DNA of 23,294 bases, from assembly GCA_001430745.1 (NCBI GenBank), contig KQ482076.1, positions 294,157 to 317,450 on the forward strand, in the 5' to 3' direction. The stretch is from Auxenochlorella pyrenoidosa (Eukaryota; Chlorophyta; Trebouxiophyceae; Chlorellales; Chlorellaceae). The notes under the pieces are model-generated. The model had not been told where the DNA came from. It searched no databases and was given only the letters and a program-made list of their open reading frames with translations. How positions within the stretch are numbered: position 1 is the stretch's first letter; each line of letters starts with the position of its first letter. Shown one piece after another: positions 10,185 to 23,294 of this stretch. A program made the translations under genes and the position numbers.

Positions 10185-13100
10185 ATGTCGGGGGCGCAAC
10201 AGGAGGGCGGCCCTCCTTCAGAGGAGCCGCAATTCAAAGCTCCTCCTCCCAGAAAGCCAGTGGCTCCGCCCTCGAGCCTTGCCGAGCAGCCGGCGGCAGC
10301 TGGGCTGCAGGACAAGGCCGAGGGAGCATCAGGGGATCAGCAGCATGATGACAGTGCGCAAACAAGTGCACAAGAGGGCGCCATCAAGGCAGCACGGCCG
10401 CCGCCACCCAAGTTCTCAGCGCCACCTCCGCCCAAGTTCACAGCGCCGCCGCCACGGCCGGCTGCTGCCGAGGCTGCCAAGGCTGCAGCCGTGGCAGCAG
10501 CCCGAGCAGCGCAGCATGCCACCCCGGCGCAACGAGAACGCCTGGTGATGGAGGCGGCTGCGAATGTGAGTGGGTGGGAGGCCAGAAAGGCCTGGCAGTT
10601 GGCATTTGATGGGGTGTAGGTGGGCTGGCTGGCGCAGCTGTTGCGCTCGTCATTGCTGTGCTGCCACAAGGCATTGCGGTGCTTCGGCACACGACTGATG
10701 ACGTGACACAGAATGCATACTTTCTCTCAGATGCAGCCTGACACGCCTTGCACTATCCTTGGCCCCTGGCTTGAACCCGGGCCACTTTACCCTTTGCAGG
10801 CCATCGCTGCCAAGCAGGCTCAGCAGGAGCGCGAGGAGGCGGCAACGGCGCGGGACGCAGCCGCCCGCGAAGCAGCAGCAGCAGAGGGCGCCGAGCCGCC
10901 GCCGCCGCGCCCGCCTGGCGCGTACGAGCCCCCGGAATGGGGCGGCCCGCCGGAGGGGTGAGCGCACGGCTCTGCCGGATGCCTGCTCCCTGAAGGCAAT
11001 GCGTGCTGAACCTGGGGCTGGCCTGGCCCGGCGTGCTGATGCATGCACCCACCAGCCGCACACTGCTGCACCATGCCTCCCCTGCTCCTCTGGGATCCTC
11101 TCGCCATGCGACGCACCGCCCCCATGATGCCCATCCCTGCGCCTGCGCCTCCTCCTGCCCTGCCCTGCCGTGCAGCATTCCTTATTCGCTTGAAGTGATG
11201 AAGGGCGGCGCCATGCTGGGAGCCGTGGACCTGGGCGCCCAGTCCTTCTACACATTCGGCCGCGCGCCCACCAATGACGTGGTGCTTGACCACCCGTCGA
11301 GCAGCAGGCAAGGGGAAACCAGGAGGAGAAAGGGCGGCGTTGCAGCATGCTGGCCTGGCTGTCCCGTGCAATAAGGGTTGCGCGCCCGGCCCTCGCCCGT
11401 GCCGCACATTGTAGGCAGTTGTGCAGCGCGCACTGCGTGCCGCAGGCCCCTATGCCGCGCCCCCCTCTTGGAGAGCCGTGCTGCACTGCTGCTCTTCAGG
11501 TCGGCCCTGTCCTCGCGGCACGTGCGCCACCCCTGCAGGCTGCACGCCGTGGTGCAGTTCCGAGGCATTGATGGCGTTGCGTTTGTCCTGGACCCAGGAT
11601 CCACACACGGCACCTTTCTGAACAAGAAGCGCATCCCGGCTGGCAAGCATGTGCAGCTGCGGTGAGCGCCGCGCAGAGGCGGCGGCTGGAGGCTCTGGGA
11701 GCCGACAGCGCTGGTGCAGCCCCTGCTTTCTGGCTGCTGTGCGCCCTGCATGCTCGCCTTCGTGCTTTCAGCATAGTGCGGCCTGCGGGCGGCTCGGCGG
11801 GACCGCCCGGCCTCGCGCGCTCTGTGCGCCAACCCACCCTGTGCCTCTGCCACGCCTGCAGGGTGGGCGACCAGCTGCGTTTTGGCGAGAGCTCGCGCAC
11901 CTATGTGCTCTGCGGCCCCGCCGACCTCATGCCGGAGGAGGGCCCCAGCAGGGAGGACCGCATGAAGCAGGCGGCACTCAAGGTGGGCCGCTCCCTGCCC
12001 CGCGCTCGCCCATGCAGCGACGCGCTTGCTTCCTGCCTGCCCTCGCTCGCCCATGCAGCGACAGGCGTGCTTGCTCTTGAGTGGCGCAGCATTTGCGGGC
12101 AAGGGGTCGCAGGCAGGAGGCTGCGGCAGAGAGCATGTGGGCCATCCCTCCTCTAGCTGCTCTTCATGAGCTCGGCATAAATGCGCTGAGCTTGAAGCGG
12201 CAGGCTCTCTGTGGGATTAAGTGCAGTCCAGGAAGACCGCGGCGGCCTTGGTCTCGCTTCTCACCACTCGCCCTGCTCCCCTTTCCTTCTCTCTGCAGGC
12301 AATGGCGGCGCGGCGCGAGAAGGAAGAGGCAGTCTCCAAAGCGCAAATGGAGGCAGCGCTGAGCGGCGGCGCATCCTGGGGCTTTGGGGAGGACGCGGTG
12401 AATGAGGATGACGACCGTGAGTTGTGCAACTGCAACCGGGGTTCACCGGGGTTTGCAGGAGGCTGGTGCTGCGCACTCGTGGTTTGCTTGGCGCTGGTGC
12501 TCAGCTGTGGCCGTAGCAGCCCAGCCCGGCGTTGCTGCGCTGCTGGAAGGTCACACCAGGTGGTGGGCTGGCGGCAGTCTGCCGCGCTCCACCTGCTTGC
12601 ATGCCACCTCTTGCACCGGCTCTGTTCGTGCGCCCGCCCAGTGCGCCCCCGGCCGCCAACCCCTGCGTCATGTCTTGTGTGTCTGTGCTGCAGTGGAGGA
12701 CATTGACTGGCGCGCCTACGCCGCCACCAAGGGGCTCACTGACAAGCAGCAGAAGATCGCCGACAAGATCCGCAAGCGGGAGGCGCGCGTCCAGCACCTG
12801 CAGCGCGAGATCGACAAGATCAAGGCGCGTCTACGCTGCGGTCGCTGTCGTGCCGAATGCCCCACTTCTGCGTGCCTGGCACTCGCTTGGCAACATGCGC
12901 CACCTGGCTGGTTGATTTAGAAGCAGCTAAAGCCAGTGCCGCCTGCTGTCCCGATCATAGTTTTGCAGCAATCACTGTGCCTCGTGTCCGCTTCAATGCT
13001 TGGTTGCCTGACAGGTTGGGCGGGGGCCGGCCAGACGGCATGGCCCTTGCTTCTTAACACACGAAGTGCCGGGTGCTGCCCTTGCTTCTGAGCACGCGCC

Positions 13101-15923
13101 CTCTGCTCACCCCGCCCCCTCTGCAGGCCAAGGAGAAGGAGATGGAGGAGCTGTCGGCGGGGCAGGCCTCCACCCTGGTCAGGTGCGCCAGGGAGTCTGC
13201 TTGGCGCATGCCTGCATGCGCCTGCGCAGCCGCCTGGGGCGTGCGTGCATGTGCACGGGCATCTGCTTGGGGCGGGCCAGCATGCGCTCGGGCGTCCGGC
13301 AAGGCATGCGTGCTCGCGGCGGCGCACCTGCCTGGGGTGGCCCTTGTGTAGCCCCTGGCGCCGCCCGCAGTGTTGGAGACGTAGACCAGGGCGCTGCCCC
13401 TGCCGCAGATGTAGACCCTCGTCTATGCCCTGTAGCTCTTTCAGGGCGGTGCCAACCCGGCGCTGCGCCCCCTCCCAAAGCGGCCAGGGGCTTGCGCTGG
13501 TCTGGCCCCTGCTTCTAACAATGCGTGCATGTTTCTAACCGCCCCGGGCGCTGCAGGAACGAGCAAGAGATTGACCGGTCCATGGCAGAGATGGAAGAGC
13601 TGGAGGAGCAGCTGGCAGACTCGATACGGTGGGCAGTCGAGGGCTTGATACGATGGGCTCTTGTCGTGTTTGTGCGCCCCGGTGCCGGCTCTCACAGGCC
13701 AATGACCAGGGCAGGGCAGGCATTGCCTGGAGCAGAGCGGCAGGGTGCGCGCGCATGGGCGGACCCGCTGGGTGGAGCAGCCCTCTGATGCAACCTCCGC
13801 TGGAATGCTGCGAGCCGCTGCTTCCATGCCCCGCCCCCCCCCCTCCACCCACCCCCCACCCCCACGCACACACCTCCCCACCCCACCCCTACCATCCCTC
13901 ACCTGCCCTGCAGGGACGCCATCGGGCAGCGGCGTGCGGCGGCGGAGAAGGCAGGGACGAAGCAGAGGAAGAAGCGGCGGCGCGACTCGGATGACGAGTA
14001 CGATGGTGCGCAGGGGCCACCTCCCAACGCCCATGCTGTACAGGCCCGCATGCCTTGCACCTGCTGTATGTGGTCGCTTGCTCCGCGGCGTGCCCATGCG
14101 TGCCTGATCCGCTTGGGGCAGGCATGGGCGTTTGCTCCATGTACTGCTGTCTTTCTTCTCCTTTTGCCTGCAGGCAGCAGCGACGATGACTCCTTCTATG
14201 ATCGCACCGCCAAGGGTGGACCGGGGGGCGCTGCCGGCGGCAGCAAGAAGGGCAAGGCGGCCCCGAAGCAGGAGGTGCGCCGAGGTTTGAGAGAGGCACC
14301 TGGGCTGGGTGGAGGTAGGCAGGCAGGCAGGGCAGGCCGCCAAGTGCAAATGACACACTGGGGTCAGGGTTTTTGCACGTGCTCCATGCCATCCTTGGCG
14401 CACCTAAGCCCCTTCCTCCTTGCTTCAGGTTGAGGATGCTGCCTCGCTCTGCGGCAAGAAAGAGGCGCTCCAGGAGGAGCGGCAGCGGCTGCAGCAGCTG
14501 ATTGAGAAAGAGGAGGCGGCCGCGGTTGCGGACGGCACGGCGGGTGCAGGGAGCGGCGGCGGCGCCCCTGCAGCCGAGGGGCGGGAGCACCAGGACTCCC
14601 TGGATGCATTCATGACTGGTAAGGGCCCTGCTCAACGCGGGCTGTTGCCTGGCCTTTTCTTGATGGAGCATCTCCAGGAGCCCTCCAGGAATCCTTTTTT
14701 AGGAGCCCTCCTCTGAGAGCCCTCCTGGAGACGGTTCAGCAACAAGGGCAGGCTCCTCGTGTGCTTGATGGTGCCGCACTTGCCTCGCCAAAACCCGCCA
14801 TGCGTCTCCACCCCACGCCGTGTGCTGCAGACGTGGCGGTGCAGCTGGAGAGCGACAAGGTGGCCGGGCTGCGGCGCGAGCTGGCAGAGGTGGAGGCGCA
14901 GCTGGCGCGCGCCGAGCGGCTGCTCAAGATTGCCGACCCAGACGGGTGAGTGAGGCCCCCTGGCAGGCCCCAGCCTCCCCGACCCGCCTGCTCCGAGCTG
15001 CGCCGTTGAGGCGCGTACGCCCGTCGAGCCGCGTGCTGGCCTGCTCCTCACTTGCAATGCTGCTCCACGGGTCGCCCTGCTGGGGTGCCTGCACAGCTGC
15101 TGCGGCACATCCCAGCATTCTGCACAGCCCTCCCTCTTGCAGCCCTGTTTGTGTGCACAGATCCCTCTGCAACGTTGCTGTGCTGCCCCGCTGCCGCAGC
15201 TACTACAAGGCCGGCAGCAAGGCGGTGGCGGCGGCGGCGGAGCGAGCCAAGAAGCAGATGCAGCTTGAGAAGCAGCGGCGGGAGGCGGAGGAGGCGCAGC
15301 GGCGGCGGCGGGAGGAGGAGCGGGCCAGGGAGGCGCAGGCGTTTGAGCCCGAGGAGGATGAGGAGGAGGGGTCGGCGGCAGGTCCGGCGGCAGGGGCCCA
15401 GCAGCGCGCTGGCAAGAGCGCGGCCGATGCAGCAGTGGCGGCCAAGGCGGCTGCCAGCGTGCATAAGCTTGAAGCAGAGGACCAGCAGGTCGGGGGGCTG
15501 CAGGTGAGGCAGCGCCCGCAGCCGGCGGCGGCCGCGCCGCCTGCGGCTGCCGGCGCGCAGCAGGCGCAGCAGCCGCCGCGCGAGGAGAGCAACTTTGAGA
15601 GGCGGCGCAAGATGATTGCTGCCGCGCTGGCGGAGCAGAAGGCGCGTGCCGACGGCGGCGCCCCCGCTGGGGCGGCAGGCAGCAACCAGGATGCTGCTGC
15701 CAAGGTCATGGCCGACCTTGCGCTGCTCTCCAAGGCACGGCAGGGAGCGCTGGGCGGGGAGGATGATGATGAGGCAGAGCAGGAGCGGCAGCGCCTCGAG
15801 TGGGAGGCGGCGCGGCAGAAGAAGCGGCAGGCGCAGCAGGCGGGCGGGGGCGAGGGGTGGCAGCCGCCAGCCGGGCAGACGGGCGACGGGCGCACCGCCC
15901 TGAATGACAGGCTGGGCTACTAA
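10185..15923 (+). CDS. SLC4A1AP: Kanadaptin (SLC4A1AP) homologue, FHA-domain nuclear protein, 14 exons, 837 aa
   Basis: Exons: 10185-10565, 10800-10957, 11176-11307, 11539-11661, 11862-11982, 12299-12416, 12694-12824, 13127-13182, 13557-13628, 13914-14005, 14174-14274, 14429-14618, 14831-14945, 15200-15923 (2514 nt, all phases consistent). Residues 1-127 are proline/alanine-rich with PPPKFSAPPPPKFTAPPP. EPPEWGGPPEG then leads into IPYSLEVMKGG. An FHA domain follows (about 180-290), with FGR, HPSSSRLHA and STHGTFLNKKRI; FHA domains bind phosphothreonine. Next come WGFGEDAVNED, a coiled coil (LTDKQQKIADKIRKREAR, about 358-430), a basic stretch (KQRKKRRR), an acidic SSDDDSFYDRT, QDSLDAFMT and a second coiled coil. 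The C-terminal box GDGRTALNDRLGY is the family hallmark. Vertebrate kanadaptin is largely nuclear and its exact function is unsettled. Introns 3 and 7 use GC donors. The last exon encodes low-complexity A/Q/E/R repeats. Confidence 0.93.
11308..11538 (+). other. GC-AG intron 3 of kanadaptin
   Basis: The donor is GCAG|GCAAGG and the acceptor CCCTGCAG|G. It splices HPSSSR to LHAVVQFRG inside the FHA domain. No GT donor is available near the exon end, and the junction falls on the conserved S-R-x-H motif. Confidence 0.88.
12003..12062. repeat. 19-bp direct repeat in kanadaptin intron 5
   Basis: CGCTCGCCCATGCAGCGAC occurs exactly at 12003-12021 and 12044-12062, a period of 41 bp. The surrounding GCTTGCT-type sequence is partly repeated. 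Confidence 0.85.
12825..13126 (+). other. GC-AG intron 7 of kanadaptin
   Basis: The donor is AAG|GCGCGT and the acceptor CTCTGCAG|GCC. It joins EIDKIK to AKEKEMEEL in phase 0, which is the conserved family segment. The nearby GT (GCGC|GTCTAC) would leave phase 1, and no acceptor restoring the frame was found. Confidence 0.75.
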
Positions 15924-15988
15924 GGCCACTGATTCAGTTGCCTGGTTGACTGTGACACTGCATGATGGTATGACACTGCATGTTGTTA

Positions 15989-15993
15989 TTACA
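15989..15993 (-). promoter_or_regulatory. Polyadenylation signal TGTAA for the ankyrin gene
   Basis: TTACA on + reads TGTAA on the minus strand, 90 nt after the ankyrin stop codon. This puts the transcript end near 15970-15980, which is upstream of the kanadaptin transcript end. Confidence 0.6.
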
Positions 15994-16015
15994 GTGCAAG
16001 CTGTGAGCGCTTGGG

Positions 16016-16020
16016 TGTAA
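16016..16020 (+). promoter_or_regulatory. Polyadenylation signal TGTAA for kanadaptin
   Basis: An exact TGTAA lies 93 nt after the kanadaptin stop codon. Chlorophyte cleavage usually occurs 10-20 nt later, which would place the mRNA end at about 16030-16040. Confidence 0.6.
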
Positions 16021-16082
16021 GCAGAGCAGTACCAAGTTGCGCGCTGCCTGGGAGTTGCAGGCCACTGACTCAAGGCGACTTG

Positions 16083-17599
16083 TCAGGCGTGGGCACCAAG
16101 CCCCAGCAGCTGCAGCAGCTCCTCCACTGCTGCAGCGTCGCCTGCCTGCTTCGCAAGAGCGGCAGGCTCTGGCAGCAAGGGGAGGGGCTGAAGAACACAC
16201 ACAGGAGGCGTGCTGCCCAGGGCCAGACCCAGGTCTTGCAGCAGGCAGGCCACTGCTTCCACGTCGCTGCTGCACTCGCTGCTGCAGCCGCTCCTGCTGC
16301 CTGTGCTGCCACTGTCCGCATGACTTCCGCCCACATCCGTACTGCAGCTGCGCGATTGGCGGGCCTCCGGTGGCTGCACCTCCTCCTGCTGCGCCTGCTG
16401 CGCCTGCTGCGCCTGGGCCCGCTGCCGCGCCAGCTTCTGGCGCTGTCGCTTGGCCGCCAAGACAGCGGTCCGTGCCTGCCGCGCGGCAGCCGCTGCCCGC
16501 TCGTCTTCCTCCCGCTCCATGGCAGGCATGGCTGCCTCAGCACGCGCCTCGCCTGTGACCTGCGCTGCATCGGTCGGCACCAGCTTTCCTGCGCAGGGGA
16601 AGATTGGAGCGGGTGAAGAGCCCGCAGCAGCGTTGGTCAGCAGCAACTTGCAATCCTCTGACAGGATGTTGTGCCGGGGTGCAGGGGGGCCAGGCGGGGG
16701 GAGCGGGTCTGGGGCCCTCACGCCCCTCGCCTTTGGCAGCTCGGCGCTCCAGCAGCTGCAGCAGCAGTGCGTTCTGCCAATGGCCGACCGCCAGCGCTGC
16801 CTGCCGGGGCGTCTGACCCTTATCGTCGCGGGCTGTCAGGGAGGCTCCGGCCGAGACCAGCTTCTGAATGACCTGCCAGGTGGACAGGGCCAAGGGGGCT
16901 AACTTGGCAGCAGCGCAGGTGGAGCCAGCACGCAGCAATTGCGTGGGGGCCTGCCGACAGCTCGCGGCCTTGCCACGGAGGCATGCTTGCTAATTGGTAG
17001 AAACCTGCTCGTACGGTGGCTCAGCCTTGGCATGCCGGCTGCGCTGCATGCTCAACGTGTGCAATTTTCTTGGCAGGGAGCCACACGGTCAGGCGAGGGA
17101 GTGGCAGCAGCGCTGGGCACAACCCGGCCAGACGGCACACCTGGGAGCTGCCGTGGGCGGCGGCGGCGATGTGCAGCGGGGTGTGCCCGTAAACGTCTGT
17201 GCAGTGCAAGCTGGCGCCGGCCTCCAGCAGGAGCTGCATGCACTCTGCATTGCCCAGGCCTGCGGCCGTGTGCAGGGGCTGGCGCCCGCAGCCATCCAGC
17301 GCGTCGAGTGGTGCTCCCGCCGCCAGCAGAGCGCTGACGCACGCGGGGCGGCTGCGGGGCCGCTCCCCCAGGATCGCCCAGTGCAGGGGACTGGGGCCCC
17401 CACAGTTGTCTGGCGCCTGCAGACCTGAGCCTGCCGCGACCAGCACCGAGACAACGGCGGCATGCCCCGCGAAGGCGGCCCGCATGAGCGGCGTGTGCTC
17501 GCAATCATCCCGGGCATTCACATCTGCACCTGCCGCGATGAGGGCCTGCACTTCTTGCACATCCCCCGCAAAGGCAGCCTGCAGCAGGGATGCCACCAT
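16083..17599 (-). CDS. Ankyrin-repeat protein, 3 exons, 371 aa
   Basis: Minus-strand exons: 17599-17141, 16872-16722, 16588-16083. Both introns are GT-AG and phases match (1116 nt). Residues 2-200 hold five good ankyrin repeats and a partial sixth. Consensus pieces include LIAAGADVNARD, HTPLMRAAFAGH, SPLHWAI, QPLHTAAGLGNAECMQLLLE, HTPLHIAAAA and LVSAGASLTARDDKGQTPRQAAL. Intron 1 falls inside repeat five. Residues about 228-275 form a charged, Q/A-rich probable coiled coil (EREEDERAAAAARQAR, then AQQAQQAQQEE). A serine-rich linker and a leucine-rich C-terminus follow. Ankyrin repeats bind proteins, and the partner cannot be told from sequence. The chosen ATG is the first in frame next to repeat one. 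An acceptor-like CCCCCGCAG lies in frame about 20 nt upstream (17610), so an extra 5' exon is possible. Confidence 0.85.
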
Positions 17600-19074
17600 A
17601 GGGACGGCACTGGTGGCGATGCCTGCGGGGGGTGCAGGGGCGGGTGTCGAGGAGAGGGGAAGGCACAGGTCTCCAGCGGGCCTGTTCTGATCTGAGTGGC
17701 TGTGCGCAGCTGACTCGTCTGAAGCCCTGCTGGCCCAGGGGGAGTGAGGAGGGGGGAAAGCACAGCCCTCCAGTGGGCGTGCTCTGACCTTGCTGGCAGT
17801 CTGCAGCTCACTTGTCTCAGGCTGAAGCCCTGCTGGCCCAGGGAGGGAGAGAGAGGAGGAGGAGAATGTTCAGTTTTAAAAGGGCCGCACCTATCGTTTG
17901 CAGCGTAAGTTGGGTGCTTGAGTGCTTCAGGCACACTAGAACTGCACGCCAGAAGGCCGAGAGCAGAACAAGGTGCCAGAGCTGCGCATGTGGTGGCATG
18001 CGGTGGCCTAGCGAACCCTCCCTCCAGCGGTGATCGCTGTCTGCACTGGACTGGCAGGGCACATCACGCACGGGCGGGACCACCCCTGAGAGACATCTAA
18101 CAGCTTACTTCCACCACCAAGTTATGGCTTCCAGAAGCCGACGTTCTTTTGCAACTTTCCGCTTCTAATGCATGATGCAGAACGAGCGAGCCGGCGGCGG
18201 CGAGCTGGCGCTTGCCGCCTTGCACAGGGTGGATGTGCCCAGCCAAATTCGTGGCAAAAGAACATCCAGCTGCTGCAAGCTGGTAGATCAATGCTCGGAT
18301 ACATCGCGAACGGAGCATCAAATGCCGAGCAAGGGAAGCAAGCCGAGCACAGGCGGCAGGGATGCGCATGGGGACAAAGCTTCGGCACCACGTCTGTGGC
18401 CTCAGCATCAAGGACATCTGATCTGTTCTTGCATGTGTGCATTCCTGGTTGGTCGCTCCCTGCCCCAGCAACCAGAGGCACGTGTCTGTCGTTGACAGCT
18501 GTGGTGCGCAAGCAGGAGTTGCTCATAGCCGGCGGGGCATTACGTGAGCCTCTTGGCGCGCTGCGCATGCCCACTTGCTGCCGCCAAACATTTGAGCGGC
18601 CATTCTGCCGGCGCATTGTCCTTCAACAGCTCGCACCGTCAGTTCCCAGCTTGGCAAAAACAGAACCATGAGGTGGGTGTGCGACGGGGGTGGGAGTTGC
18701 TGCCGAGTCGCCGAGGGGCTGAGCAGCGCCCTTGAAACACATCCAATTTATGATCTACAACATGGCAGCAGCGATGGCTGCGATCTAGCAAGTTGTCCCG
18801 GAGGCTGCTGTGTTCGCCGCCAGGCGTTCTGGAAGCCCAGCTTTCGCTGGTCTGCCGGCTCTAGTGCCGCATCAAGACGTCCATAGAGACTTCAAAAGGC
18901 TTTCCAGGCCAGCAGACAGGCCTCCCGGGGAGCGTCTGCCATCACTGCCGGCGCCGCTAGCGTTCCGCCTGCGACGACACCCTGCGTGCTTGCCATGTCT
19001 GACAACCACCAAGGTCCACACCTGGTTCTTTGGAATGCGTTTGCTGTCAACTTATCTGTTATCTGACAGCCGCC
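17600..19074. other. Intergenic region without recognisable gene
   Basis: These 1475 bp lie between the divergent ankyrin (-) and reductase (+) starts. Base composition is less GC-biased than in coding DNA. Reading frames on both strands (for example 18168-18671 on +) show no conserved motif, and splicing gives nothing recognisable. The region presumably holds both promoters and 5' UTRs. A TTTTAAAA element at 17875-17882 could be TATA-like for the ankyrin gene. Just before 19075 the context GCCGCCATGG is a strong start context for the reductase. Confidence 0.5.
17656..17845. repeat. Diverged tandem duplication, period about 97-103 bp
   Basis: Copy 1 (about 17656-17750) and copy 2 (about 17753-17845) both run GGGAA-GCACAG, CTCCAG-GGGC, T-CTGA, GTCTG-AG and GAAGCCCTGCTGGCCCAGGG. 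The last element is a 20-bp exact match at 17721-17740 and 17824-17843. The duplication lies upstream of the ankyrin start codon. Confidence 0.8.

Positions 19075-23294
<4,220 letters not shown>

Noticed and set aside
15048..16073. Long open frame on the minus strand (341 codons)
   Set aside because: It is antisense to kanadaptin exon 14. Its leucine/arginine runs are the complement of the A/Q/E-rich coding strand, and no domain is seen.
18122..18671. Overlapping open frames on both strands in the intergenic gap
   Set aside because: Codon choice is not G/C-ending as in the real exons, no motifs are seen, and no splice-supported extension was found.

Overview
The window looks like nuclear DNA of a green alga, most likely a Chlorella-type trebouxiophyte. 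This is inferred from four things: very GC-rich sequence with G/C-ending codons, coding regions cut into many short exons, TGTAA polyadenylation motifs downstream of stop codons, and gene families typical of the plant/green-algal lineage. It is not prokaryotic. The long uninterrupted reading frames on both strands are mostly products of GC richness. All exon models below were spliced by eye, checking reading phase across every junction.

Layout, left to right: (1) the 3' part of a rhodanese-like gene on + (68-1209); (2) a very large 26-exon gene on - (9997 down to 2083) for an 815-residue, membrane-anchored, EGF-like/GT47 (exostosin family) glycosyltransferase; (3) a compact 187-bp divergent promoter region (9998-10184); (4) a 14-exon kanadaptin (SLC4A1AP) homologue on + (10185-15923), 837 residues, FHA domain plus coiled coils; (5) a 3-exon ankyrin-repeat gene on - (17599 down to 16083), convergent with kanadaptin, with polyadenylation signals placed so that the two transcripts should overlap; (6) about 1.5 kb with no recognisable gene, containing a diverged tandem duplication; (7) an old-yellow-enzyme / 12-oxophytodienoate reductase-like gene on + (from 19075, 13 exons seen to 23033), whose last few residues either lie beyond the window or are absent.

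The genes do not form an operon or an obvious pathway. They act in different places: rhodanese (probably organellar), secretory-pathway glycosylation, nuclear FHA protein, ankyrin scaffold, and FMN reductase. I found no mobile element, CRISPR array, RNA gene or clear novel multi-gene system.

The most interesting signals concern gene structure. GC-AG introns are unusually frequent: five firm and two possible among about 54 introns. There is a 26-nt microexon and several other very small exons in the GT47 gene. One intron is flanked by a 10-bp direct repeat, which makes its splice site ambiguous. A tandem duplication covers a 3' splice site in the reductase gene.
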